Assembly (NCBI RefSeq): GCF_047219225.1
Contig: NZ_CP178208.1
Coordinates: 1,364,001-1,428,000 of the forward strand
Origin: IMCC45349 sp047219225
Lineage (GTDB): Bacteria; Bacteroidota; Bacteroidia; Flavobacteriales; Flavobacteriaceae
DNA: 64,000 nt
Direction: 5' to 3'
The position numbers and the translations under genes were made by a program. Every line of letters starts with the position of its first letter. Positions within the stretch are counted from its first letter, which is position 1. This document shows positions 17,159-26,778 of this stretch, piece after piece. The notes beneath the pieces are model-generated. The model did no database searches and was not told where the DNA came from. It worked only from the letters and a program-made list of their open reading frames with translations.

Positions 17159-18022
17159 ATGAGATTATACCCAATAAACGCAGGAAATTTTAAATTAGAT
17201 GGTGGTGCCATGTTTGGTGTGGTTCCTAAATCATTATGGACAAGAACTAATCCAGCCGACAGTAACAACATGATTGATATTGCTGCACGTTGTTTGTTAA
17301 TAGAAGATGGTAATCGATTAATATTAATTGATACTGGAATGGGAGACAAGCAAAGTGATAAGTTTTTTGGTTACTATCACCTTTGGGGAAATGATACGAT
17401 AGATAAGTCTTTGGCTAAATATGGCTTTCATAGAGATGATATTACCGATGTATTTATGACACATTTACACTTCGATCATTGTGGTGGAAGTGTGCAATGG
17501 AATAAAGACAGAACAGGTTATGAACCTGCTTTTAAAAACGCACATTTTTGGAGTAATGAAAACCATTGGAAATGGGCAACGCAACCAAATAATAGAGAAA
17601 AAGCATCCTTTTTAAAAGAAAATATCCTTCCAATGGAAGAAAGTGGACAGCTTAAGTTTACTTCAATACCAGAAACTAACATCTTAACAGAATCTGATTT
17701 AGGCTTTGATATCTTTTTTGCGAATGGACATACTGAAAAGCAAATGATTCCGATGATTAACTATAAAGGAAAAACCATCTGTTTTATGGCAGATTTATTA
17801 CCAACAGCAGGTCATTTACCATTACCTTTTGTAATGGGTTATGATACAAGACCTTTATTAACATTGGATGAAAAAGCGCAATTTTTAAATACAGCTGCCG
17901 ATAATAATTATTATCTCTTTTTAGAGCACGATGCTCACAATGAAATAATAACAGTTAAACATACTGAAAAAGGTGTGCGCTTAAACGAAGTACATACTTG
18001 CAATGATATTCTCGACTTATAA
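17159..18022 (+). CDS. MBL-fold metallo-hydrolase
   Basis: This 287-residue protein has the metallo-beta-lactamase motif HLHFDH at about residues 102-107, followed by CGGSVQW. Other likely metal ligands are H in FANGHTEKQ, D in MADLLP and H in EHDAH. The order and spacing fit the lactonase/YtnP-like branch of the superfamily, but a lactone substrate is only a guess. There is no signal peptide. A TTAATTTG sequence just upstream at about 17146-17153 could be its -7 element. It is separated from the subtilase gene by only 3 bp, so both are probably co-transcribed. Confidence 0.85.
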   Translation: MRLYPINAGNFKLDGGAMFGVVPKSLWTRTNPADSNNMIDIAARCLLIEDGNRLILIDTGMGDKQSDKFFGYYHLWGNDTIDKSLAKYGFHRDDITDVFMTHLHFDHCGGSVQWNKDRTGYEPAFKNAHFWSNENHWKWATQPNNREKASFLKENILPMEESGQLKFTSIPETNILTESDLGFDIFFANGHTEKQMIPMINYKGKTICFMADLLPTAGHLPLPFVMGYDTRPLLTLDEKAQFLNTAADNNYYLFLEHDAHNEIITVKHTEKGVRLNEVHTCNDILDL

Positions 18023-18025
18023 TAC

Positions 18026-19636
18026 ATGAAACACACACTTGGAAAATATTTAGTATTTACAACACTAACTCTATTATTAACAAGTTGTGGTGGAACTTCG
18101 GATATTATATCTACACCAGAAGATAAAATTGATAAAACACCTATAAAATTCTCTAGCTTATCAGATAGCGAAGAAAAAGAGTGGAGTCACCTTGATTTAG
18201 TAAACGATACAATTCCTGGAATTAGTTTAAATAAAGCTTATAGTGAATTAATTAAACGAAAAGGAAAAACTGTAATTGTTGCTATTATCGATTCTGGAAT
18301 TGACATTGACCATGAAGATCTTAGGCAAAATGTTTGGGTAAATGAAGATGAAATTCCTAACAATGGAAAAGATGATGATAACAATGGTTATATCGATGAT
18401 ATTCATGGTTGGAATTTTCTTGGAGATGCTAACTTTACACGTTTTGAATACGTAAGATTGTTAGCAACTGGCAATACAAATCATCCAAGATATGCAGAAG
18501 CAAAATCTGAATATGATGGACAAGTAAAAAAATATACCGATTTAAAATCGCAATATTTAAAGCTATTAAATGATATTGATACATCAGATAAGGCAATTTC
18601 AAAGTATTTAAATAAAAAAGAATACACACTTCAAGACATTAATGGTATTAAAACCCAAAACAAGTCGCTTCAAGAACATATTGACAATATTAAAATGGCA
18701 TTTAGTTTTGGTCATGAAACCATTGCCAATTTAAAAGCTGCATTGCAAAGAGATATTAACGGCTTTTCTGACCGTTTAGAGTACCACCTCAACCTCAACT
18801 TTGATGGTAGAAAATTAGTAGGCGATAATCCCAATGATATAAATGACACTAATTACGGAAACAATAACGTAAAACCCATAACTCAAGAACGCAGTCATGG
18901 CACACACGTTTCTGGAATTGTTGCGGCAAAACGCAATAATGGCATTGGTATAAATGGTGTTGCTAATAATGTAAAAATTATGGCTATTCGCAACACACCA
19001 AATGGAGATGAGTACGATAAAGATGTTGCCTTAGCTATTAGATATGCTGTAAATAATGGTGCAAAAGTTATTAATATGAGTTTCGGTAAATACTATTCTC
19101 CGCATAGCGAATGGGTAAGAGATGCTATAGCTTATGCTGGAGAACACGAAGTTGTAATTGTAACTGGAGCTGGTAACGAAGGCTTAAATGTCGATAAGTT
19201 TAATAACTTCCCTAATGACCAAATAGATAATGGTCCCGAAGTATCAAATAATTTCATAAATGTTGGTGCTACAGAATATAGATATGGCTCAACATTGGTA
19301 GCAGACTATTCTAATTTTGGAAAAATAAATGTAGATGTATTTGCACCTGGAACTCAAATATATTCAACTTACCCAAGTAATAGCTATGAGTTTGCTAAAG
19401 GTACTTCTATGGCTTCACCAACTGTAGCTGGAATTGCAGCTTTATTATTTTCACAATATCCAAACTTAACTGCTGCTCAAGTAAAACAAATAATAATGGA
19501 TTCTGGTACACCAATAAACACTAAAGTAGTTGTTGGCGCCAATAATAGAGTAATAGAATTTAAAGAACTTTCAAAATCTGGTAAAATAGTAAATGCTTAT
19601 AACGCATTACTTTTAGCTAGTAAAATTTCAAAATAA
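18026..19636 (+). CDS. Subtilisin-like (S8) serine protease, lipoprotein, with a large insert
   Basis: This 536-residue protein has a lipoprotein signal (MKHTLGKYLV...LLTSC). The S8 catalytic triad is visible: Asp in IIDSGIDIDHED (about residue 90), His in SHGTHVSG (about 291) and Ser in GTSMASP (about 459). About 200 residues separate Asp and His, far more than the roughly 40 of subtilisin. The insert (about 115-285) is charged and helical, probably coiled coil. Similar inserts occur in other Bacteroidota S8 proteases, to my knowledge. No T9SS sorting domain is present, so it should be anchored in the periplasm or outer membrane by its lipid. Confidence 0.92.
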   Translation: MKHTLGKYLVFTTLTLLLTSCGGTSDIISTPEDKIDKTPIKFSSLSDSEEKEWSHLDLVNDTIPGISLNKAYSELIKRKGKTVIVAIIDSGIDIDHEDLRQNVWVNEDEIPNNGKDDDNNGYIDDIHGWNFLGDANFTRFEYVRLLATGNTNHPRYAEAKSEYDGQVKKYTDLKSQYLKLLNDIDTSDKAISKYLNKKEYTLQDINGIKTQNKSLQEHIDNIKMAFSFGHETIANLKAALQRDINGFSDRLEYHLNLNFDGRKLVGDNPNDINDTNYGNNNVKPITQERSHGTHVSGIVAAKRNNGIGINGVANNVKIMAIRNTPNGDEYDKDVALAIRYAVNNGAKVINMSFGKYYSPHSEWVRDAIAYAGEHEVVIVTGAGNEGLNVDKFNNFPNDQIDNGPEVSNNFINVGATEYRYGSTLVADYSNFGKINVDVFAPGTQIYSTYPSNSYEFAKGTSMASPTVAGIAALLFSQYPNLTAAQVKQIIMDSGTPINTKVVVGANNRVIEFKELSKSGKIVNAYNALLLASKISK

Positions 19637-19661
19637 CACGTAATTAATTAGAACTCCCATA

Positions 19662-21485
19662 ATGAAGCACTTACTTACGCTCCTAACAATTTTTGCATTG
19701 TCTTTTAATAGCGCTTTTGCATTCAATAACACAAGCTATTGGCAACAACATGTTGATTATACAATGGATGTAAATGTGGATGTTGAAACCTTTACTTATC
19801 AAGGTACGCAATCACTTGTTTACACCAATAATTCGCCTGATGTATTACAAAAAGTATTTTACCATTTATACTTTAATGCTTTTCAACCTGAAAGCGAAAT
19901 GGACGTACGTTCACGTACTATTTTAGATCCTAGTTATAAAATTGGTGATCGAATTCAGCATTTAGCACCAGAAGATATTGGTTTTTTAAATGTAAACAGC
20001 TTATCACAAAATGGTGTCGCTTTAAATTTTGAAGTTGTTGGAACTGTTTTAGAGGTTGCTTTAAATAAACCTATACAACCTGGTGAAAAAGTGCTTTTTG
20101 AAATGACTTTTGATGGTCAAATACCTGAACAAATTCGTCGATCAGGAAAAAACAACAAAGAAGGTGTGGCACTGTCTATGGCACAATGGTATCCTAAAAT
20201 GGCTGAATACGATTTTGAAGGTTGGCATGCAGATCCATACATAGCAAGAGAATTTCATGGTGTTTGGGGAGACTTTGATGTAAAATTAACCTTAGATAAA
20301 AACTATATGGTTGGAGGTACTGGTTACCTTCAAAATCCAGATGAAGTTGGTCATGGCTACGAAACAAAACCCTTAAAAAAACACAAAGGAAAAACACTAA
20401 CATGGCATTTTAAAGCACCTAATGTACACGACTTTACTTGGGCTGCTGACCCTAATTTTGTGCACGATAAAATGCAAGTACCTAATGGTCCAATGTTGCA
20501 CTTTTTATATAAAAATGATTTAGAAGAAAAGTATGCAAAACGTTGGAAAGATTTACAGCCAAAAACAGTAGCACTAATGGCCTTTTTTAGCGAACATATA
20601 GGTAAATATCCTTATGAACAATATTCGGTAATACAAGCAGGAGATGGCGGAATGGAGTATGGTATGTGTACGCTTATTACTGGACATCGTACTTTTAAAA
20701 GCTTGGTAAGTGTTACTTCACACGAAATGGCACATACATGGTTTCAGTTTTTACTGGCAACAAACGAAGCTAGACACGAGTGGATGGACGAAGGTTTTAC
20801 AGATTACATTTGTACTATTGCCGAAAACGAAGTGTTAGGTATTGAAGATAACCATCCTTTAGAAGGCTCATACAAACGTTATATTAAAGAAGTTTTAAGT
20901 GGTGACGAACAACCAATGAGCACACATGCCGATAGGTATAAACTTAATAAGTCTTATAGCACTTCATCTTATAGAAAAGGTGCTGTGTTTTTAGCACAAT
21001 TAGGTTATGTAATTGGAGAAGATAATTTAAAAGAAACACTAAAACTGTACTTTAAAACTTGGGCTTTTAAACATCCTACACCAAATGATTTTATACGTTG
21101 TGCCGAAAAAGTATCTGGTTTAGAGCTTGATTGGTATTTAATTGATTGGACACAAACAACCAATACTATTGATTATGGTGTAAAGAGTGTAACATCTAGT
21201 GACGAAAACACCTTAATAACCATAGAACGAATTGGACTTATGCCAATGCCAATAGATTTTGTAGTAGAGTTAGTTGATGGTACTCAGCAACACTTTAATA
21301 TTCCGTTACGCATTATGAGAGGTGAAAAGCCTGTTGCTAAAGATACTGTGATATTAGAAGATTGGGCTTGGGCACATCCTACTTATGAGGTTGTAATAAA
21401 TGTACCTAAATCCAATATTAAAAGTGTAGTTATTGATCCAGAAAACAAAATGGCAGATATTAATAAATACAATAACAAAAATTAA
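19662..21485 (+). CDS. M1-family zinc metallopeptidase, secreted
   Basis: This 607-residue protein has a signal peptide (MKHLLTLLTIFALSFNSAFA). The gluzincin motif HEMAH lies at about residues 354-358, with the downstream Glu in WMDEGFTDY (about 376-384), giving the HExxH...E zinc site. The substrate-binding GGMEYG lies just before (GAMEN in classical M1 aminopeptidases). The N-terminal 230 residues form the M1 beta-sandwich. It probably cleaves N-terminal residues from peptides in the periplasm. It follows the subtilase gene by 25 bp, so three hydrolase genes from 17159 onward may form one unit ending at the terminator at 21493-21516. Confidence 0.92.
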   Translation: MKHLLTLLTIFALSFNSAFAFNNTSYWQQHVDYTMDVNVDVETFTYQGTQSLVYTNNSPDVLQKVFYHLYFNAFQPESEMDVRSRTILDPSYKIGDRIQHLAPEDIGFLNVNSLSQNGVALNFEVVGTVLEVALNKPIQPGEKVLFEMTFDGQIPEQIRRSGKNNKEGVALSMAQWYPKMAEYDFEGWHADPYIAREFHGVWGDFDVKLTLDKNYMVGGTGYLQNPDEVGHGYETKPLKKHKGKTLTWHFKAPNVHDFTWAADPNFVHDKMQVPNGPMLHFLYKNDLEEKYAKRWKDLQPKTVALMAFFSEHIGKYPYEQYSVIQAGDGGMEYGMCTLITGHRTFKSLVSVTSHEMAHTWFQFLLATNEARHEWMDEGFTDYICTIAENEVLGIEDNHPLEGSYKRYIKEVLSGDEQPMSTHADRYKLNKSYSTSSYRKGAVFLAQLGYVIGEDNLKETLKLYFKTWAFKHPTPNDFIRCAEKVSGLELDWYLIDWTQTTNTIDYGVKSVTSSDENTLITIERIGLMPMPIDFVVELVDGTQQHFNIPLRIMRGEKPVAKDTVILEDWAWAHPTYEVVINVPKSNIKSVVIDPENKMADINKYNNKN

Positions 21486-21492
21486 ATAGCAA

Positions 21493-21516
21493 AAGCCTCT
21501 TCACTTGAAGAGGCTT
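21493..21516. terminator. Bidirectional hairpin terminator
   Basis: AAGCCTCTTCA (21493-21503) pairs with TGAAGAGGCTT (21506-21516) around a 2-nt spacer, with an A-run before and a T-rich tract after. It lies between convergent genes; the right arm overlaps the stop codon of the minus-strand gene. Confidence 0.85.
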
Positions 21517-22699
21517 ATTTATACCATGCTTCGTTTTTATACATTTTAAATTTCGCAGCACGTTCTCTGTTAGAAATTCTTAAATGTGACGCATCTAACT
21601 GCCTACTTCTATAACCTAATAAGTGAAATATTGGTTTTGCTAAAAATTTTGCAACTAGTAAATTAACACGAAGTACCTCTTTTCTTTTATTTTCCCAAGT
21701 AATTCCAGGCATTAATACAAATAACTTGTCGGCTCTTATGTAGCGTAACCATTCCGATAGTTTTAAAAAGAATGGTCGAATACGTCTGATAATAAAAAAC
21801 CCTTCTTTTCCTTTTTCTTGATATAATGGCATAAATATTTTTCCACTATAGCGCGACTTTAACTCTTCATTATTATATAAAGCCAACACATTACCTCGTT
21901 TTACGTCTTCAAAACTTTTATAACCTAATTGCATCTCGAAGGTATCACCATTTAATATGCGATGTAAGTGTATAACTTCAAACATATCCGACAATCCTTC
22001 AGCTGCTTTTTGCAGTTGTTTTTTGTATTTCTCTATTTCTTCCGATTGGTAAACACTTGTAAAATGTAAAGCTAAATTTATAAATGCTATATTATTTGTA
22101 ATTGACTTTTTGTCGTTATGTTGTCCAGATTCAAAACCTAATGACACATATCCTAACTCATTAACATAACTTAATAAAGGTCCATGTAAATACTCTTCTA
22201 TTCCTAGTACAATTGGAACAGGAAATAGTTTTGAAAATTTTCTATTAATAAGTGCATCATTAATAGTAATAAAAGGTAGTGTTTTACTTGATGTAGTATG
22301 TAAATCGATAAAGTAAAAAGGCCCTTTTTCGGTTTTTAAAATATCTTTTAAAATATTGTAAATATCTATTTGCTCTTGAGTTTCAGAGTGTTTTTTAGGC
22401 GTCATATCTAACATTGCCAACTGGTCAAATGTCCAAAGCCTGTTTAAATCAGCATCAATATAACGTTTACCTTGTTCCAAGGCATTTAAATTACCTGTTA
22501 TACCATAAATGGTCCCTTTTACATTGGTTTGGTCTATAGTTTTTAAAACCTTCTCTAAAGCAAATACACCAGCTGATTCATTTCCATGAATGCCGCCAAA
22601 AAAAACCATGGTAGGTCCTTCTTGTGTGCCTTTAATTTTTTTAATGATGCGTTCTACAGAAATACTTTCTTGTAGTGCTTTGCTATACACTTCTATCAT
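21515..22699 (-). CDS. Succinylglutamate desuccinylase / aspartoacylase family protein
   Basis: This 394-residue cytoplasmic protein contains the family's zinc-site motif GGIHGNESAG (about residues 35-44; H and E are metal ligands), DADLNRLW and the later His in FIDLHTTS, plus ESGQHN in the place of the catalytic Glu region. The family hydrolyses N-acyl amino acids or peptide-like amides. The true AstE/AspA substrates are not implied, because the arginine succinyltransferase pathway genes are absent. It is the second gene of a minus-strand operon, 3 bp after a GCS2-CBS protein, which suggests one makes an amide bond and the other cleaves it, or that both act on one small metabolite. Confidence 0.85.
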   Translation of the reverse strand: MIEVYSKALQESISVERIIKKIKGTQEGPTMVFFGGIHGNESAGVFALEKVLKTIDQTNVKGTIYGITGNLNALEQGKRYIDADLNRLWTFDQLAMLDMTPKKHSETQEQIDIYNILKDILKTEKGPFYFIDLHTTSSKTLPFITINDALINRKFSKLFPVPIVLGIEEYLHGPLLSYVNELGYVSLGFESGQHNDKKSITNNIAFINLALHFTSVYQSEEIEKYKKQLQKAAEGLSDMFEVIHLHRILNGDTFEMQLGYKSFEDVKRGNVLALYNNEELKSRYSGKIFMPLYQEKGKEGFFIIRRIRPFFLKLSEWLRYIRADKLFVLMPGITWENKRKEVLRVNLLVAKFLAKPIFHLLGYRSRQLDASHLRISNRERAAKFKMYKNEAWYK

Positions 22700-22702
22700 A
22701 GA

Positions 22703-24553
22703 TTAAAAATCGTTTGTGGTAATAATGCCTATTAGTTTTTTGTTTCTTATTACAGGTAAACAGCAAATATTATTAATGGTCATTCTATGTTTAGCAGCTT
22801 CTAATGTGTCAAATTGATTAGCTGTAATTATTTCTTTAACCATAAAACTTTTTACAGATTTACGTAGCTTTTCTTTATCATCTTGAATGGATTTTAAATC
22901 TGTCCAAGACAGCAATCCAATAATTTCTCTTTTGTTATTAATTACTGGCATATGATGGATGTTTTTCCATCGCATAATATTTAGTACTAATTCTAAACTA
23001 TCATTTTTACGAACAGAGAAAATGTCTTTATTCATTTTATGCTTTACTAGTTTTCTATCAGTATTAGATAAAGTTGTATTAACATCTAAATTACTCCAAC
23101 TAGAAATAGGATAACCTTTTTCTTGTTTTTCATAAAGTTTAGCAGTTAATGTTTGTGCAGCTTCAAAAGGACGTTGTGTTTTAAGTAAAGTTCTATAATT
23201 TCTTACCATCCATTGCGAGCCAGTACTTGCTTGTACTCTATTTTCTATCATTTTTAAATAATACTCTACATCTTTAGGAGACACACCTGCTTTATACAGT
23301 CCTTTATAAGCCATTGGTAATAATTCGTCTAGAATTAATTGATGACTACTAATGTATTTCCCATTCCATAAAAATTGAGTAGCCATACCATAACGAGCTG
23401 CTAAAAAGAAATTTGCTTTAGCTTCTTTAAAATCCATCTTCTCATGGATATTGTCATACTTTTTTGAACGACCTAACATAACTCCTACCCAAAACATCAT
23501 GTTTGCAATTTCATCGGCAACTGTTGGTCCAGAAGGAATATATCTGTTTTCTATACGTAAATGAGGTTTTCCGTTACCTACACCATAACAAGCGCGATTC
23601 CATCTATACACTGTTCCATTGTGTAAGCTCAATGCTTTAAGTTTAGGGATTTCTCCTTTTTCAAGCATTTCAACACTATCCTTAATATACTCAGAGGTTA
23701 CTAAACTTCTAAATCTGGAGATATTATCTTTAAAAATATCGGTTACAGAACCAGAGGTCCAATCGCTTCCAAAACTTACTCTTGATTGTTTTTCGTTAAG
23801 CGTAAAAGAATTTGCTCTTGTATCTACACTTTGGGTAAATAAGGCAATTCGTGTTTCACTCCACAACTCTTTTCCAAATAATATTGGTGAATTGGTACAT
23901 ACACTTAGTATAGGACCAGAAATGGCTTGTGCCCAATTATAATCATCTATAAAACGATCTGGATGAATTTGTAAATGCATTTGAAAGCTTGTATTACAAC
24001 CTTCTAACATTACTGTGTCGTGTAGTAAGTTTAATTCGTCAACACCTTTAATATGTATGTTAAAATCTTGTTTTCTTGACTCTGTAATAGCTTCATTTAA
24101 TACTGCATAACGCTGTATAGGCGTCATATTATCTACACTAATGTTTTTTTGAGTTAGTGTAGGTAAAATTCCTGTTAATAGTATTTTAGTTTCCTGTTTA
24201 TCAGCTACTTTTTTTGCTTTTTCTAATAAGGTAGTTAACTGATTAGAAAGCTTAGAAAAACAATCGTCTGTTAATTCAAAAGGATCTAGATTTAACTCTA
24301 AATTATAACTACCTATTTCGGTTGTAAAATGTGCGTCATCAATTTCTTTTAATACTTCTAACGAGTTATTACTAGCTTTAAATTCTTTATTAATTAAACA
24401 AAATTCCTGCTCTGCTCCTATTCTAATTGGTTCAGTTTCAATTAACCCTTTTTCAATCATCATATCTAAAGCATCAATATCTTTAACTAGTTGATGTATA
24501 TAATCTGACTTATCTTTTTTATTAGATAGCTTTATTACTTTTAAATCTCCCAT
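22703..24553 (-). CDS. Glutamate-cysteine ligase family 2 (GCS2/YbdK-like) protein fused to two CBS domains
   Basis: This 616-residue protein has a GCS2-type carboxylate-amine ligase domain at about 35-430. Motifs are RIGAEQEFCLIN (acidic Mg/ATP site), TTEIGSYNLELNLDP, and the HLRIENRYIPSGPT strand typical of GCS2. After a helical linker, the C-terminal 115 residues form a CBS pair (DIFSVRKNDSLELVLNIM, HMPVINNKREIIGLL; then FMVKEIITANQFDTLEAA, CCLPVIRNKKLIGII). CBS pairs usually bind adenine nucleotides, so activity may respond to energy state. The family forms gamma-glutamyl or related amide bonds; the exact substrate is unknown. It is co-transcribed with the aspartoacylase-like gene. Confidence 0.85.
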   Translation of the reverse strand: MGDLKVIKLSNKKDKSDYIHQLVKDIDALDMMIEKGLIETEPIRIGAEQEFCLINKEFKASNNSLEVLKEIDDAHFTTEIGSYNLELNLDPFELTDDCFSKLSNQLTTLLEKAKKVADKQETKILLTGILPTLTQKNISVDNMTPIQRYAVLNEAITESRKQDFNIHIKGVDELNLLHDTVMLEGCNTSFQMHLQIHPDRFIDDYNWAQAISGPILSVCTNSPILFGKELWSETRIALFTQSVDTRANSFTLNEKQSRVSFGSDWTSGSVTDIFKDNISRFRSLVTSEYIKDSVEMLEKGEIPKLKALSLHNGTVYRWNRACYGVGNGKPHLRIENRYIPSGPTVADEIANMMFWVGVMLGRSKKYDNIHEKMDFKEAKANFFLAARYGMATQFLWNGKYISSHQLILDELLPMAYKGLYKAGVSPKDVEYYLKMIENRVQASTGSQWMVRNYRTLLKTQRPFEAAQTLTAKLYEKQEKGYPISSWSNLDVNTTLSNTDRKLVKHKMNKDIFSVRKNDSLELVLNIMRWKNIHHMPVINNKREIIGLLSWTDLKSIQDDKEKLRKSVKSFMVKEIITANQFDTLEAAKHRMTINNICCLPVIRNKKLIGIITTNDF

Positions 24554-24657
24554 GGCAAAAACTCTTAAGTATTAACAATGAAAGTTACATTAAGTAAAGC
24601 GTTTAAAAAATGATTTTTATCATACCTACTTTACATAGCTTATGTTAATGATATTGT

Positions 24658-24665
24658 TACTTTTG
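24658..24665 (+). promoter_or_regulatory. Probable -7 element of the rnpA promoter
   Basis: TACTTTTG matches TAnnTTTG 11 bp before the rnpA ATG, implying a very short leader. No good -33 element was found. Confidence 0.4.
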
Positions 24666-24676
24666 TAAACTATACT

Positions 24677-25048
24677 ATGAATACTACTTATTCCAAAAAA
24701 GAAAAACTAAAAAGCAAAAAGCTTATTGACCAATTATTTACCGAAGGTCAATCTGTTTCGGCATATCCTTTGCGTTTAGTTTTTTTAGAAGCACCTTTAG
24801 ATGATAATGTAAAAGCAAAAACAGGTGTGTCTGTAAGTAAGCGTTATTTTAAAAAAGCTGTAGATAGAAATAGAGTAAAACGCTTATTAAGAGAAGCCTA
24901 CAGGCTTAATAAAAACTCATATTTTAACAACATTACAACACAATATGCGTTGATGATTTTGTACATTGGAAAAGAAAAACCAACCTATAGTTTTGTAGAA
25001 TCTAAAATGAATACACTTTTTGATAAATTTTCTTCAAAAGTGTCTTAA
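24677..25048 (+). CDS. rnpA: Ribonuclease P protein component
   Basis: This 123-residue basic protein contains the RnpA signature: KLKSKKLIDQLFTEG at the N-terminus and the RNR motif region VDRNRVKRLLREAYR at about residues 65-79, which binds RNase P RNA. The length is normal. It processes pre-tRNA 5' ends together with the catalytic RNA. rpmH, the usual neighbour in other phyla, is not present here. It is followed 16 bp later by the S41 peptidase gene, with which it is probably co-transcribed. Confidence 0.95.
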   Translation: MNTTYSKKEKLKSKKLIDQLFTEGQSVSAYPLRLVFLEAPLDDNVKAKTGVSVSKRYFKKAVDRNRVKRLLREAYRLNKNSYFNNITTQYALMILYIGKEKPTYSFVESKMNTLFDKFSSKVS

Positions 25049-25064
25049 AATATAATCTTAACAG

Positions 25065-26699
25065 ATGAAACGTATATTTAAAAAACGCATTATACTTCCT
25101 GTTTTTACAGTAGTTATACTATTAACTGGAACTGCTTTTAAAAGTGATTTTTTTGAAATTGCTAAGCAAATAGAAATTTTCACCACGTTATTTAAAGAGC
25201 TTAATATGAATTATGTGGATGAAACAAATCCTGGTGATTTAATGGATACTGCTATAAAAAGCATGTTAGAAGATTTGGATCCTTACACAGTTTTTATGAA
25301 CGAACAAGATGTTGAAGCTGCAAGAATTAGACAAACTGGAGACTATACTGGAATTGGAGCAAGTGTAAGAACATTTAAAGATAAATTAGTAATTGTTGAA
25401 CCTTATAAAGATTATCCTGCTGATAAAGCTGGATTAAAAGCTGGTGATGAAATTATAAAAGTTGATGATATAGTTGTAGCAGATTTTAAAGATAGTGCTG
25501 GCGATTTACTAAAAGGTGCACCTAATTCTAAAGTTAATGTTACTTATTTACGCCAAGGAAAAATAGAAACAGCAACCATTACAAGACAAGAAGTAGAGGT
25601 TAAAGCAGTACCTTTATATAAAATGCTTGATGATAAAATTGGTTATGTGGCATTAGCTAAATTTAATAGCAAAGCTTCACAAGAAACAAAAAATGCCATT
25701 TTAGCTTTAAAAGCTGATGGTGCTCAACAATTAGTTTTAGATTTAAGAGGAAATCCTGGAGGTTTACTTCGCGAAGCTATTAAAATTGTTAATTTCTTTG
25801 TACCAAAAGGACAATTGGTTGTTACTACTAAGTCTAAAGTAAAAAAGTACAATAGAACTTATGTTACTAAAGAAAATCCTTTAGATTTAGAAATACCATT
25901 AGTAGTATTGGTTGATGGTGGAAGTGCTTCGGCTAGTGAAATTGTATCAGGATCGTTACAAGATTTAGATAGAGCTATAATAATTGGCGCTAGAAGCTTT
26001 GGTAAAGGCTTAGTTCAACGTCCTAAGCCACTTACTTATGGTACACAATTAAAAGTTACTATTTCTCGCTATTATACACCTTCTGGAAGATGTATTCAAT
26101 CTTTAGATTATTGGAATCGTGATAAAGAAGGTAATGCTGTTAGAGTTAAGCAAGAAAATTATAACGAATTTAAAACAAAAAACGGTCGTCCAGTATTTGA
26201 TGGTGGAGGCGTAAAACCTGATATTGAAATTGGTTTAACTAACCCTTCAAAAATCACAAAAACTCTTATAGAAAACGATTATATTTTTAATTATGCTACT
26301 GAGTATTATTACAATAATTCGGTAGATGATTTATTGAGTTTTAAACTATCTGATTCAGATTTTAATGCTTTTAAAAATTATTTAAATACTCATAATTTTG
26401 ATTTTGAAACTAAAACAGAAAAAGCGCTTAATAAAGCTATGTTAATAGCTGTTGAAGAGGAGTTAGATACTGATTTAGCAAAAGATTATAATGCTTTAAT
26501 TTCAAATCTTAATAAACTAAAAAGTAAAGCAGTAGACGATAATAAACAACAATTATTATCATTATTAGAAAACGAGATTATTAAACGTTATTTTTATAGA
26601 GAAGGACTATATAACTACTACTTAGCCAATAATATAGAGATAAAAAAAGCAAAAGAAATACTTAGTAACTCTAATACTTACAATGGTTATTTACGATAA
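25065..26699 (+). CDS. S41-family C-terminal processing protease (CtpA/Prc-like)
   Basis: This 544-residue protein has an N-terminal signal or anchor segment (about residues 8-25), an N-terminal helical domain (about 30-85), a PDZ domain (about 95-175; YTGIGASV, ADKAGLKAGDEIIKVD) and the S41 catalytic domain. The nucleophile Ser is in GGSASASE (about residue 287) and the general-base Lys in FGKGLVQ (about 313). The last 150 residues are helical. The family degrades or trims periplasmic proteins from the C-terminus. It overlaps no other gene and follows rnpA, a common flavobacterial order to my knowledge. Confidence 0.92.
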   Translation: MKRIFKKRIILPVFTVVILLTGTAFKSDFFEIAKQIEIFTTLFKELNMNYVDETNPGDLMDTAIKSMLEDLDPYTVFMNEQDVEAARIRQTGDYTGIGASVRTFKDKLVIVEPYKDYPADKAGLKAGDEIIKVDDIVVADFKDSAGDLLKGAPNSKVNVTYLRQGKIETATITRQEVEVKAVPLYKMLDDKIGYVALAKFNSKASQETKNAILALKADGAQQLVLDLRGNPGGLLREAIKIVNFFVPKGQLVVTTKSKVKKYNRTYVTKENPLDLEIPLVVLVDGGSASASEIVSGSLQDLDRAIIIGARSFGKGLVQRPKPLTYGTQLKVTISRYYTPSGRCIQSLDYWNRDKEGNAVRVKQENYNEFKTKNGRPVFDGGGVKPDIEIGLTNPSKITKTLIENDYIFNYATEYYYNNSVDDLLSFKLSDSDFNAFKNYLNTHNFDFETKTEKALNKAMLIAVEEELDTDLAKDYNALISNLNKLKSKAVDDNKQQLLSLLENEIIKRYFYREGLYNYYLANNIEIKKAKEILSNSNTYNGYLR

Positions 26700-26778
26700 C
26701 TATTAATACTTATAAATATTTAAAATCTATTTTTTAGGTTATATTTATGGTGCCTTTTGATTTTTAAGAAAAATTATT

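Noticed and set aside
24610..24623. ATGATttttATCAT upstream of rnpA as an Fnr-type box
   Set aside because: Outer bases do not match TTGAT/ATCAA and the spacing to the -7 element differs from the five real boxes.
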